A stretch of DNA of 64,000 bases, taken from assembly GCF_008086045.1 (NCBI RefSeq), contig NZ_VSEY01000002.1, forward strand, positions 372,001-436,000. The letters run 5' to 3'. This DNA is from Nonomuraea sp. PA05 (GTDB lineage Bacteria > Actinomycetota > Actinomycetes > Streptosporangiales > Streptosporangiaceae). The notes beneath the pieces are model-generated. The model saw nothing but the letters and a program-made list of their open reading frames with translations. It did no database searches and was not told where the DNA came from. Both the position numbers and the translations under genes were made by a program. Shown here in pieces: positions 27,125-35,996 of this stretch; the stretch's first letter is position 1; each line of letters starts with the position of its first letter.

Positions 27125-28147
27125 TCAGCCCGCTGCGGCAAGCGTGTCGATCTCGGCCAGCAGCTCCCGCTTGCGCCCCTCCCCCAGGTAGGACGCCCGC
27201 ACCCCGTTGCGCGCGAACTCCGCCAGCTCCGGCTTGCCGAACCCGAACACCCGGTGCGCCACCCGATACTCCTCGGCCAGCGTGGTGGCGAACATGGGCG
27301 GGTCGTCGCTGTTCAGCGTCACGTACAGGCCCTCCTCCAGCATCCTGGGCAGCGGATGGTCCTCGATGCGCCCTACCTGGCCGGTGCACACGTTGGAGGT
27401 GGGGCAGACGTCCAGCGGGAGCTGACTCTCGCGCAGGTGGGCCACCAGGCGCGGGTCGGACAGGCAGTTGATGCCGTGGCCGATGCGCTCGGCGCCGTAC
27501 CCGTCGATGACCTCCCAGATCGTCTCGGGGCCGGTCATCTCGCCGCCGTGCGGAACGCTGTGCAGGCCGGCGGCGCGGGCGGCGGAGAAGGCGGAGCGGT
27601 AGGCGTCCCGATACTTGGCACGTTCCTGTTCGATTCCGCCGATGCCGAAACCTACCAGGGCGGCGGGAGGTTCCTGGAGGGCGTGCTCCAGCGTCACCTT
27701 CGCGGCCTCCTCGCCGTACTCGCCCGGGATGTCGAAGATGTAGGCCATCTCGACCCCGTGGCCGGTGAGTGAGCGGGCGGCGGCCAGGTCGAGGGCCTCG
27801 GTGACCTCGCGCGCGGGCATCCCGACCATGTGGTGGGCGTACGGGGTGACCTGCAGCTCCACGTAGCGGGCGCCCTGTCCGGCGAGGTCGCGGGCCAGGC
27901 CGAGGACGAGGGTGGCGACGTCCTCCGGCTCGCGGACGAGCGCGTTGACGGCCCGGTAGACGCGGGCGAAGTGCGGGAAGTCGACGAACCGGTAGAACCG
28001 GCGCAGCTCCTCCTCGCTGGTGGGGACGGTGCTGCCCGGGTGGCGGCGCGACAGCTCCAGCACGGTCGCGACCGAGGCGGAGCCCACCAGGTGGACGTGC
28101 AGTTCGACCTTGGGCAGGGCGTCGATGAAGGCGTCGATGGAGGTCAT
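27125..28147 (-). CDS. add: Adenosine deaminase family protein
   Basis: 340 residues. Zinc-site motifs are ELHVHLVGS (HxH), PHGGEMTGP and a DDPPMF segment after LNSD; the catalytic glutamate is in HGGE. SVPHGGE and IGHGINCL are as in adenosine/adenine deaminases. Reaction: hydrolytic deamination of adenosine (or adenine) in purine salvage. The substrate cannot be fixed from sequence. It opens the block of accessory genes between pgl and rbpA and diverges from the methyltransferase gene. Confidence 0.88.
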   Translation of the reverse strand: MTSIDAFIDALPKVELHVHLVGSASVATVLELSRRHPGSTVPTSEEELRRFYRFVDFPHFARVYRAVNALVREPEDVATLVLGLARDLAGQGARYVELQVTPYAHHMVGMPAREVTEALDLAAARSLTGHGVEMAYIFDIPGEYGEEAAKVTLEHALQEPPAALVGFGIGGIEQERAKYRDAYRSAFSAARAAGLHSVPHGGEMTGPETIWEVIDGYGAERIGHGINCLSDPRLVAHLRESQLPLDVCPTSNVCTGQVGRIEDHPLPRMLEEGLYVTLNSDDPPMFATTLAEEYRVAHRVFGFGKPELAEFARNGVRASYLGEGRKRELLAEIDTLAAAG

Positions 28148-28211
28148 GCCGACGACCTTATGGCCGACATTTCCCGAAAAAACAGGCTTTGCGGTTGAAT
28201 CTCACCTGAGA

Positions 28212-28239
28212 TTGTCAGGTTCCGTGGCTCGGCTAGGCT
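28212..28239 (+). promoter_or_regulatory. Sigma-70-type promoter for a leaderless methyltransferase mRNA
   Basis: TTGTCA (28212-28217), 16 bases, then TAGGCT (28234-28239), with the GTG start six bases further on. Both elements and spacings are close to the actinobacterial housekeeping consensus. No Shine-Dalgarno sequence is present, consistent with leaderless initiation. Confidence 0.65.
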
Positions 28240-28245
28240 GGGCCG

Positions 28246-28992
28246 GTGACCAACGCCGAAGCGTACGATCGCGGCTTCGCCCACCTCAGCTCGCACACCG
28301 TCGGCCACCTGCTCGCCCCCGCCCGCCAGAGCCGCGCCCGCCGCCTGCTCGACGTGGGATGCGGCACCGGCGTGGTGACGGCGGCGGCGCTCACGCTGGG
28401 CGCCGAGGTCACCGCCGTCGACAGCGACCCGGTCATGCTGGAGCTGCTCGCCCGGCGGCACCCGTACGCGACCATCCGCCGGGCCGCGCTCCCGGAGCTG
28501 CCGTTCGAGGACGGCGGCTTCGACTGCGTCGCGGGCAACTTCGTCATCAATCACGTGCCCGACGCGCCCGCCGCGCTCAGCGAGCTGCGCCGCGTGCTGC
28601 GGCCGGGCGGCACCGTGGCGCTGAGCTGGTGGAAGTCCGACGAGATGACGGCCACCAGCGTGTTCAGCGAGGCCATCGCCGCGTCCGGGGTCCCCTACGA
28701 CCCGCCGCCCCGCCCCTTCTCCGCCCACGACACGCCGCCGCTGTTCACCGCCCTGCTGGAGGGGGCGGGGTTCAGGGAGGCGGCCGTGGAGGCGGTGCGG
28801 TGGCGGCACCAGGTGGACGTGGCGGCGTGGTGGACGGACGTGGTGGAGGTGGGCGGGCCGCGGTTCGGGATGATCGGCTACCAGCCGCCGGAGGTCGTGC
28901 GGCGCATCCGGGCGGAGTACACCCGGCTCGCGGCCCCGTACGAGCGGGACGGGTTCCCCGTCTGCGCCTACCTCGCGCGCGCCGTCAAGTGA
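28246..28992 (+). CDS. Class I SAM-dependent methyltransferase
   Basis: 248 residues. Motif I is LLDVGCGTGVVTAAAL (about residues 34-49), the acidic end of strand 2 is AVDSDPVML, and NFVINHVPDAPAALSELRRVLRPGGTVALSWW covers motifs III and IV. The closest general type is the UbiE/ArsM-like group acting on small molecules. No substrate can be assigned. Transcribed alone from the promoter just upstream. Confidence 0.87.
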   Translation: MTNAEAYDRGFAHLSSHTVGHLLAPARQSRARRLLDVGCGTGVVTAAALTLGAEVTAVDSDPVMLELLARRHPYATIRRAALPELPFEDGGFDCVAGNFVINHVPDAPAALSELRRVLRPGGTVALSWWKSDEMTATSVFSEAIAASGVPYDPPPRPFSAHDTPPLFTALLEGAGFREAAVEAVRWRHQVDVAAWWTDVVEVGGPRFGMIGYQPPEVVRRIRAEYTRLAAPYERDGFPVCAYLARAVK

Positions 28993-29059
28993 CGTCGTTC
29001 AGCGACCGGCGATGCTCGAACCGCACGTCGTTCAGCGGCCGGTGAGCTGCTCGAACCGC
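28992..29059. repeat. 33/35-bp tandem duplication at a convergent gene end
   Basis: Copy one (28992-29024) and copy two (29025-29059) share ACGTCGTTCAGCG and GCTCGAACCGC. Copy two holds the stop codon and last nine codons of the minus-strand SDR gene; copy one is a non-coding duplicate placed directly after the methyltransferase stop. Confidence 0.88.
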
Positions 29060-29901
29060 ACGCCCGTCAGCTCGGCCGACACCTCCCACAGCCGGGCCGC
29101 CAGTTCCTCCGACTGCGCCACCCGCGCGATGCGCAGCAGCCGCGCCTTGGGCCCGAAGTACTCACCCCCGCGCACGTCCGGCGATGTGGCGGCGTACAGC
29201 AAGGGCACGGCCCCGGCCGCGGGCGGCTTCAGCAGCAGCCGGACGAGCGGCTGGAGCGGCCCCACCTTGACGATGTTCGTGGCGGTCGTCCCCGGATGGG
29301 TGGCGACGCTCTTGAGGTCCACGCCCGCGCGGTCGGCCCGCCGCTGCAACTCCAGCGCGAACAGCAGGTTGGCGAGCTTGGAGCGCGCGTAGGCGGCCAT
29401 GCGCCCGTAGCCGCGTTCCAGCCCGAGGTCGTCGAAGTCGATCCGGCCTGCGGCGTACGCGTCGCTGGACACGGTCACCACCCGCGCGCCGGGACGGGCG
29501 GCGAGCAGGGGCAGGAGCAGCCCGGTGAGCGCGAAGTGCCCCAGGTGGTTGGTGCCGAAGTGGGTCTCGAAGCCGTCCTTGGTCAGCCCCTTCGGGATCA
29601 GGCCGACGCCCGCGTTGTTGACGAGCAGGTCCACCTCGCGCACGCCGGCGGCAAAGCTCCTGACCGAGGCGAGGTCGGCCAGGTCGAGCAGGCCGGACTC
29701 GACCCGGGCGTCCGGCACCTCGCGCCGGATCAGGCGGACGGCCCCGGCGCCCTTGGCCGGGTCGCGGGCGGCCACGACGACGTGCGCGCCGTGGCGGGCC
29801 AGCTCCAGCGCGGTCGGCAGGCCGATGCCGCTGTTGGCGCCGGTCACGACGGCGCTCCTGCCGGTCAGGTCGGGCATGGAGGCGGGGGTCCACGTCGTCA
29901 T
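29032..29901 (-). CDS. Short-chain dehydrogenase/reductase
   Basis: 289 residues, classical SDR resembling retinol dehydrogenase/WW-domain oxidoreductase-like proteins. Cofactor motif TGANSGIG (about residues 20-27), NNAG near 95, and the catalytic YARSK with the upstream serine in TVSSDAYAAG. The substrate is unknown. The ATG at 29901 has GGAG five bases upstream. Confidence 0.88.
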   Translation of the reverse strand: MTTWTPASMPDLTGRSAVVTGANSGIGLPTALELARHGAHVVVAARDPAKGAGAVRLIRREVPDARVESGLLDLADLASVRSFAAGVREVDLLVNNAGVGLIPKGLTKDGFETHFGTNHLGHFALTGLLLPLLAARPGARVVTVSSDAYAAGRIDFDDLGLERGYGRMAAYARSKLANLLFALELQRRADRAGVDLKSVATHPGTTATNIVKVGPLQPLVRLLLKPPAAGAVPLLYAATSPDVRGGEYFGPKARLLRIARVAQSEELAARLWEVSAELTGVRFEQLTGR

Positions 29902-29939
29902 CGTCACTCCGGGGGACAAGACCGTTTGCCCCCATTAGA

Positions 29940-31400
29940 TCACCGCAGCGCGGGCCGGAGATCCTTCTCGCCCTCCACGAGCCCGTGCTCCGTCAGCTCC
30001 CAGAAGTGCCGCTGGTCCGGCCGGGCGAGCTGCCACAGCGCCTTGTACGCGGCCACGCTCATCAGCGCCCAGTAGAGCGGGATGGTCAGCATCGCCCGTA
30101 CCGCGGGGAAGAGCCCGCGTTCCAGGCACCCGGCCATCATGCAGTAGATCATCAGGGAGTTGCCGATCACCATGGCGGCGGCGCCGCAGTAGAGCGAGAC
30201 GGGCGGGAAGAGCGCCTGCACGTACTTGGTGCCGGTGCACAGGTAGAGCAGCGTCAGGCCCCAGAAGAACGGGTTCACCAGCGTGGTGATCGTGGACAGG
30301 CCCATCGTGAGGTGGAAGGCGAACGTCCGCCGCGTCCCGAGCTGCCGCCACAGCCGCACCGGGTGCCTGGTGTGCACGAGCCAGGTCTGCAGGTAGCCCT
30401 TGATCCAGCGGCTGCGCTGGCGGATCCAGTTGCCCAGGCGGCTGTTGGCCTCCTCCTCGGTGACGGAGACCATCATGCGCACGTCCCAGCCCCGGCGGGC
30501 GATGCGGATGCCCAGGTCGGCGTCCTCGGTGACGTTGTACGGGTCCCAGCCGCCCAGGGCGAGCAGCGCGTCGGCGCGGAAGTGGTTGGAGGTGCCGCCC
30601 AGCGGGATCGGCAGCCGGTAACGGTCGAGGCCGCGCAGCATGAGGCTGAAGTGGGTGGCGTACTCGGCGGCGAAGCACCGGGTCAGCCAGTTGGTCCAGG
30701 GGTTCCAGTACTGCAGCTCGGCCTGGACGCAGACGACCCTGCCGGGCAGCGCGCGGAAGGCGAGCACGGCCTTGCGGAGCTGGTCGGGCTCGGGCCGGTC
30801 CTCGGCGTCGTAGATGACGACGTACTCGCCGCGCGCCCTGGCGAGCCCGATGTTGCACGCCTTGGGCTTGGTACGCGGCGCGGACGGCGGCACGAGCACC
30901 ACCTCGAACGGCGCGTCCAGCTCGGGCAGCGCCGCGCGGGTCTCCTCGTCGTCCTCCTCGATCAGCAGCATGATCTGCAGCGACTCGGCCGGGTAGTCGA
31001 GCCCGGCCAGCCGCTCCAGCAGAGCCGGCAGCACCGCCGCCTCGCGGTACAGCGGCACCAGCACGGTGTAGGGCGGCAGCGCCTCGCCGGACAGCCGGTG
31101 CAGGTCCGCCTCGTCCAGGTCGATGACCTCGGCCTCCCACGCGCCCAGCACCACGACCGTCTTGAACGCGAGCACGACGAGGTAGACGGCGGTGGCGAGC
31201 GCGATGGCGGCCTGGCACCACCACAGCGGCGACGGCCCCCACCCGAAGGCCACGTGCGCGAGCAGCGCGACGGCGATCACGCCGGGGACGGCGACGGCGA
31301 CGGCCGCCTGCCCCCGGCTGAGCAGGCGCCGGGCGCTCAGGTCCGCGTCGAGGACGCCGATGCCCGCCTGGCCGTCGCGCTCACGATGTGAGGTGCTCAT
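29940..31400 (-). CDS. Processive-type GT2 membrane glycosyltransferase
   Basis: 486 residues. Two N-terminal helices, then a GT2 catalytic domain with YDAEDRPEP (DxD region), NVTEDADLG and QRSRWIKGYLQTW (the Q/RxxRW motif of cellulose and hyaluronan synthases), then about four more helices. Such proteins build or export polysaccharide or glycolipid across the membrane. The start codon overlaps the stop of the upstream gene (TGATG), with GGAGG eight bases before the ATG, so the two are co-expressed. Confidence 0.88.
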   Translation of the reverse strand: MSTSHRERDGQAGIGVLDADLSARRLLSRGQAAVAVAVPGVIAVALLAHVAFGWGPSPLWWCQAAIALATAVYLVVLAFKTVVVLGAWEAEVIDLDEADLHRLSGEALPPYTVLVPLYREAAVLPALLERLAGLDYPAESLQIMLLIEEDDEETRAALPELDAPFEVVLVPPSAPRTKPKACNIGLARARGEYVVIYDAEDRPEPDQLRKAVLAFRALPGRVVCVQAELQYWNPWTNWLTRCFAAEYATHFSLMLRGLDRYRLPIPLGGTSNHFRADALLALGGWDPYNVTEDADLGIRIARRGWDVRMMVSVTEEEANSRLGNWIRQRSRWIKGYLQTWLVHTRHPVRLWRQLGTRRTFAFHLTMGLSTITTLVNPFFWGLTLLYLCTGTKYVQALFPPVSLYCGAAAMVIGNSLMIYCMMAGCLERGLFPAVRAMLTIPLYWALMSVAAYKALWQLARPDQRHFWELTEHGLVEGEKDLRPALR

Positions 31401-33667
31401 CACACTCGCCTCCGGTAGATGCGCTGGGCGGCGTCCCGGTAGACCAGCGTGAAGTCATGCGTCAGCGAGGCCCGGTCGCGCAGCGCGCGCCAGGTGCGGT
31501 CCTCCTTGCCCGGTGCGGTACGCGCGTAGATCCACTGGATCCCGCTGCCCGCCGGGTCCTTCAGCGCCGGGCGCCACAGCCGGAAGCTGCCCTCGTAGAC
31601 GATGCGCCCCAGCGGGACGCGCGAGTCGAAGGCGACGATCTCGTTGCCGTGGTTCTCCATGAGCACCAGCCCGCCGTCGTAGTGGCGCCGCAGCCAGGCC
31701 ACCGCCCCCGCGGCGACGCGCCCCTCGTGGCCCGCGTCCCAGTGCAGCGGCTCGGCGAGCGTCGCGGTGCCCGGCACCGCCAGCACCGTGCCGATCATGC
31801 CGCAGGCCGCGGCGGCCGGCGCCCAGCGGCGGCGCGGCGGGATCAGCGACACCAGGTAGGCGGCGAAGATCGCCGCGGCGAGCGCCATCACCAGGGCGAA
31901 GCGCACGTTGTAGAGGCCGCCGCCGTGCACCTCGGGCACGTGCAGCGGGCGCTGCCCCAGGTACAGGGCCAGGACGAAGAACGGCAGGAAGACCAGCAGC
32001 GCGTACGGGGCGACCGCCTCCACCTGGAGCCGTCGCCGCCAGGCGTACACCAGCACCCCGGCCGCGCCCGCGATCGGTGTGAGCATGCCGAGTGCGTGCG
32101 CCATGGCGTAGGCGTAGGTGCTCAGGGCGACGCCCGCCGCGCCGATGTTCGGATCGCCTGACGCGACCCACAGCGCGGGCTTGGCGTACTCGCCGGAGTG
32201 CCAGTACAGCCAGTCGTCGAAGATCAGCCAGGCCCAGGCGACCCAGCCGGCGATCCCGGCGAACGCGACCACCCCGAAGAAGATCAGGTGCGCCTCCAGG
32301 CGGGCGAGCCCGCGCCAGCGGCGGAAGGAGACGTACCCCACCACGACCGTCATGGCCACCGCCAGCACCCAGCCCTCGTAGCGGGTCAGCGTGGCCAGCA
32401 GCGTCGCCGCCGAGGCGATCGAGAGCTGCGTGTACCGGCCGGTGCGGCACCACTGCGCCAGGTGGTGCACCGCCGCGGCGATGCAGGCGAACAGCAGCAG
32501 CTCCGTCATCGGGGTGCTCTGCAGGTAGAGCAGGTTGGGGTTGAGCGCGAGCAGCGCCGCCGCCGTCAGCCCTGCCGCCCTGCGGCGCGTGCGGTCGGTT
32601 CCGGCCATCCCGGCGGCGATCAGGTACGCGTACCGCACGGTGACCACGTACGAGACCATCGAGATCAGCGAGCCCGCCAGCCCCGAGTAGAACAGCGCGT
32701 CGTGCCAGATGAGGGGCAGGGCCAGCAGGTGCGGCAGCGGCGGCCAGACGCCGCCGAGCTGGGCCAGCCCCGGGGTCGGGCTGTCGAGCACCCGGCGGGC
32801 GATGAGCAGGTGCGAGCCGCTGTCCTTGTAGGCCAGCACGGTGCCCAGGTCCAGGTGGTACAGGCAGGCGATGATCGACAGCGCCACGCTGACCAGCGTC
32901 ACCACGGCGAGCAGCGGGTCGCGTGGCATCCGCCAGGCGGGGCGTCTCGCGAGCCAGGGCCGGCCGCCGTCGAAGCGCAGGCCCGCCCTGGCTCGCGAGA
33001 CGGCCCGCGGCGCCGGGGTGCGGCCGTGCGGCGACAGGGGCAGCTCGACGATCCTGACGTCCCCGCGCCCGGCCGTCTCCAGGGGCGCGGGCCGCGCCGC
33101 CCCGCCGTGCTCCGGCTCCTCCAGCAGCCATCTGTCGAGCAGCCGGTAGGAGCAGGCGCCGCCGCGCGTGCGGCCCCTGGGCAGCAGGCGTTCCCACGCG
33201 GCCCAGGTCAGCACAGTGGCGCGGCGGGAGCGTGAGCGGGTCCGCTCGGGCGTGCCGACCACGGCGTCGGCCCGTTCCTCGCGCTGCACGCGCAGCAGCA
33301 CGGGCAGGTCGGCGGCGTCGATCCGGTCGCCCGGCCCGACGAGCACGAGCCGCCGCATGTCGGTGCGCTCCAGCGCGGCCAGGATCCCTGCGCGCTCGGC
33401 CTCCGGCGAGTCGGGCGGCCCGTTGTGCGGCACGGTGATGACGCGGTCGGGATAGCGCGACGCGAGCGCGTCCAAAGCGCCGGGCGCGCCGCCCGGCCGG
33501 CCGACGATGACGATCCGGTGCTCCAGGCCCGCTTCCGCGAGCGTCGCGAGCAGCGCCTCCACGCCGTGTTCGAGGTCGTCGGGACGGGGGCGCGCGGGGA
33601 AGACGACGGCGACCGAGTCGTCCTTCCCGACCGGGTTCAGCCCTGGCGGATGTTCCTGGGACGGCAT
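31400..33667 (-). CDS. Large membrane protein, GT2-like N-terminus plus GT-C-like mannosyltransferase region
   Basis: 755 residues. Residues about 15-130 look like a degenerate GT2 nucleotide-sugar fold (EHRIVIVGRPGG) with no clear DxD. After residue 240 there are about ten helices of the GT-C/ArnT-PMT type: AYKDSGSHLLIARRVLDSP holds the acidic residue of the first external loop, followed by GGVWPPLPHLLALP. GT-C enzymes use lipid-linked sugars outside the membrane. A soluble extracytoplasmic C-terminal part follows the last helix. Start ATG at 33667 with GGTGAG upstream. Acceptor unknown. Confidence 0.8.
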   Translation of the reverse strand: MPSQEHPPGLNPVGKDDSVAVVFPARPRPDDLEHGVEALLATLAEAGLEHRIVIVGRPGGAPGALDALASRYPDRVITVPHNGPPDSPEAERAGILAALERTDMRRLVLVGPGDRIDAADLPVLLRVQREERADAVVGTPERTRSRSRRATVLTWAAWERLLPRGRTRGGACSYRLLDRWLLEEPEHGGAARPAPLETAGRGDVRIVELPLSPHGRTPAPRAVSRARAGLRFDGGRPWLARRPAWRMPRDPLLAVVTLVSVALSIIACLYHLDLGTVLAYKDSGSHLLIARRVLDSPTPGLAQLGGVWPPLPHLLALPLIWHDALFYSGLAGSLISMVSYVVTVRYAYLIAAGMAGTDRTRRRAAGLTAAALLALNPNLLYLQSTPMTELLLFACIAAAVHHLAQWCRTGRYTQLSIASAATLLATLTRYEGWVLAVAMTVVVGYVSFRRWRGLARLEAHLIFFGVVAFAGIAGWVAWAWLIFDDWLYWHSGEYAKPALWVASGDPNIGAAGVALSTYAYAMAHALGMLTPIAGAAGVLVYAWRRRLQVEAVAPYALLVFLPFFVLALYLGQRPLHVPEVHGGGLYNVRFALVMALAAAIFAAYLVSLIPPRRRWAPAAAACGMIGTVLAVPGTATLAEPLHWDAGHEGRVAAGAVAWLRRHYDGGLVLMENHGNEIVAFDSRVPLGRIVYEGSFRLWRPALKDPAGSGIQWIYARTAPGKEDRTWRALRDRASLTHDFTLVYRDAAQRIYRRRV

Positions 33668-34110
33668 GCCGCGCTCACCGCCTCGGCGCCGCGCCGGCGG
33701 CAAATATCGTACGGAAATATCCGAATTTAACGCATTCGCCCGCCGTCACACCGAATCGCAGAACGCGCACACCCGTACAAGTCATGTCTCTCCAACGATG
33801 CGATCCGATAGGGCCACGGGTCGCCAGAATTCACGGGGTCAGGAGATTTGCCCGTACCGTCCAACCCGACACCGATTATCACTGTTGCAGCAGCTCAGAG
33901 CCTTGATCTCACTCCCAAAAGCCTGGCAAAGAGTCATATCGCCCCCACACGATGGGAAATGTCCGATATTTCGAAAAGCGGCGCCGATCGCGACACACCC
34001 AGCGCACATCCGGAGAATTCTCACGCCCGCCGTTAGCATGACTTCGCGATATTCGCGATGTTCACGTCGCCGGGCGTCAACCGGCTATTCATGACAAAAA
34101 AGGACCCACC
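33668..34110. other. 443-bp divergent intergenic region
   Basis: This gap between the two halves of the glycan cluster is visibly richer in A and T than its surroundings. Short open frames here have no recognisable family or ribosome binding site. It includes TCGCGA-TAT-TCGCGA (34044-34058), a symmetric element about 50 bp before the lectin start, and presumably holds promoters for both directions. Confidence 0.5.
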
Positions 34111-34647
34111 ATGAGGTTGTGCACCACCGCTCGCGCCGCCGCGAGCTGCGCCGTCACGGCGATCGCCCTCACCACGCTCAGCGCGCCGCCCGCCGTCGCG
34201 GACCCGCGGCACGGCGGCGACGTCGTGGAGATCCAGACGCACGCCGACAAGTGCTTCGACGTCGCGGGCATCAGCGCCGAGGACCGGACGCCCATCATCC
34301 AGTACGGCTGCGACGACGAGTCCCACCAGCGCTTCCGGCTCCGCCGGCTGCCCGACGGCTCGGTGGCCATCCAGACCTTCAGCGGCAAGTGCCTCGACGT
34401 CGAGCACGGCAGCAGCGACGACGGCGCGCGGCTCGTGCAGTTCCGCTGCCACGCCGAGCACAACCAGCGCTTCCGGTTCACGCCCGTCAGCCGAGGCCGG
34501 TTCGCCATCCGCACCTCCGCCGGCAAGTGCCTGGACGTGCGCGACGGCAGCCTCGGCGACGGTGCCTCCATCGTCGCCTACCGCTGCCACGGCAACGTGA
34601 ACCAGAGCTTCTACGTCGTTCCCGTCCGGCCGTGGTCCGGCATGTGA
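34111..34647 (+). CDS. Secreted ricin-type beta-trefoil lectin
   Basis: 178 residues. A Sec signal peptide ends near residue 30 at PAVA-DP. The rest is one beta-trefoil domain of three repeats, each with GKCLDV or KCFDV, a conserved Cys later in the repeat, and a Q-x-F variant of the QxW motif (HQRFRL, NQRFRF, NQSFYV). It likely binds carbohydrate outside the cell. There is no attached catalytic domain. AAGGA lies seven bases before the ATG. GTGA overlap with the next gene indicates translational coupling. Confidence 0.87.
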   Translation: MRLCTTARAAASCAVTAIALTTLSAPPAVADPRHGGDVVEIQTHADKCFDVAGISAEDRTPIIQYGCDDESHQRFRLRRLPDGSVAIQTFSGKCLDVEHGSSDDGARLVQFRCHAEHNQRFRFTPVSRGRFAIRTSAGKCLDVRDGSLGDGASIVAYRCHGNVNQSFYVVPVRPWSGM

Positions 34648-35939
34648 CCGACGCGCCGGCCCGCCGGCGGCCGCGGGCGTGGCACGGCGCGCCCGCGGCC
34701 GCGCCGGTCAGCGTGGACATCGTCATCCCCGTACTGAACGAGGAGCGCGCGCTGCCGGGCTGCGTCCGGACGCTGGCCGCCTACCTCGGCGGCTTCCCGC
34801 TGCCGTGGCGCATCACGATCGTCGACAACGGCAGCACCGACGGCACCTGGCGGGCCGCCGCCTCACTGGCGAACGAGCTGGAGCAGGTGCACGCCCGCCG
34901 GCTCGACATCCGCGGCCGGGGCGCGGCGCTGCGGGCGGCCTGGCAGGACAGCACGGCCGACATCGTCGCCTACATGGACGTGGACCTGTCCACCGACCTC
35001 GACGCCCTGTTCCCGCTGGTCGCCTCGGTGGCCAGCGGCCACTCGGAGATCGCCATCGGCACCCGGCTCGCGCCCGGCGCCCGCACCCGCCGCTCGCTGC
35101 GCCGCGAGGTGGTGTCGCGCGGCTACAACGCCCTGCTCAGGCACGGCTTCGGGGTGCGCTTCAGCGACGCCCAGTGCGGCTTCAAGGCGGCCAGGACCGA
35201 CGTGGTCAGGCCGCTGCTGGGCCACGTACGGGACGACGCCTGGTTCTTCGACACCGAACTGCTGCTGCTGGCCGAGCACAACGGGCTGCGCGTGCACGAG
35301 GTCCCCGTCGACTGGATCGAGGACACCGACTCGCGGGTGCGCGTCGTCAGGACCGCCATCGACGACCTGAAGGGGCTGGCCAGGGTCGCCTGGTCCATCT
35401 GCCGCGGGCGGGCCAGGGTCGAGGTGGCGCGGCCCGAGCCGAGGCCGAGGCACCCGGACGCGGTGGTCGCCCGGCCGCGCGAGGCCACCTTCCTCTCCTT
35501 CGTCATGGTCAACGCGGCCTCCTGCGTGCTGTACGCGCTGGTCTACCTGAGCCTGCGCGCGTTCTGGTCGCCCGTCGCGACCAACCTCGGCGCCGTCGCG
35601 CTGACCTTCCTGGTGAGCGGCGCGGTCCCGCGCCGGTGGACCGTCGCCCGGCTCCGGCGCGCCGCCGTGCGCGTGCGCTCCGCCGCGCGCTTCTCCATGG
35701 TGTACGCCCTCACCACCGCCGCCGCTCTGGCCGTTCCCGCGGCTGCCGGGCGGGCCGTGGAGGTGGGGGCGGTGCTGGCCGCGTACGGGCCGCTCGCGCT
35801 GTCCCGCTGGGTCGCGGGGAGCAGGCGGACCCGGCAACGCTCCTGGACGCACCGCCGCCGCTCGGCCCGCCGGATGGCGCGGCGCGCGATGGCCCGCCGC
35901 GGAATGGCGGCCCGCCGCCACCCCCGCTTCCCCGTCTGA
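34644..35939 (+). CDS. GT2 (DPM1/GtrB-like) glycosyltransferase fused to a GtrA-like membrane domain
   Basis: 431 residues. The N-terminal GT2 domain (about 25-265) has IVIPVLNEERALPGC, IVDNGSTDGTW and YMDVDLSTDLDALFPL, like dolichyl- or undecaprenyl-phosphate glycosyltransferases. Four predicted helices between about 285 and 390 resemble GtrA flippase-type proteins. Together they would make and flip a lipid-linked sugar, a suitable donor for the GT-C protein transcribed divergently. The last 35 residues are extremely Arg-rich. GTG start at 34644 overlaps the lectin stop. Confidence 0.85.
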   Translation: MTDAPARRRPRAWHGAPAAAPVSVDIVIPVLNEERALPGCVRTLAAYLGGFPLPWRITIVDNGSTDGTWRAAASLANELEQVHARRLDIRGRGAALRAAWQDSTADIVAYMDVDLSTDLDALFPLVASVASGHSEIAIGTRLAPGARTRRSLRREVVSRGYNALLRHGFGVRFSDAQCGFKAARTDVVRPLLGHVRDDAWFFDTELLLLAEHNGLRVHEVPVDWIEDTDSRVRVVRTAIDDLKGLARVAWSICRGRARVEVARPEPRPRHPDAVVARPREATFLSFVMVNAASCVLYALVYLSLRAFWSPVATNLGAVALTFLVSGAVPRRWTVARLRRAAVRVRSAARFSMVYALTTAAALAVPAAAGRAVEVGAVLAAYGPLALSRWVAGSRRTRQRSWTHRRRSARRMARRAMARRGMAARRHPRFPV

Positions 35940-35953
35940 CGCCCCACCGAACG

Positions 35954-35995
35954 CCGGCCGGCACGGACCTTCGCCGTCCCCCGTGCGCCGGCCGG
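35954..35995. terminator. Hairpin between convergent genes
   Basis: CCGGCCGGCACGG (35954-35966) pairs with CCGTGCGCCGGCCGG (35981-35995), leaving a two-base bulge. It lies directly between two convergent stop codons and could end transcription in both directions. Confidence 0.55.
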
Positions 35996-35996
35996 T

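Noticed and set aside
33839..34039. Short frames of 62 and 66 codons on either strand
   Set aside because: No ribosome binding site, no recognisable domain, and they overlap each other in a likely promoter region.
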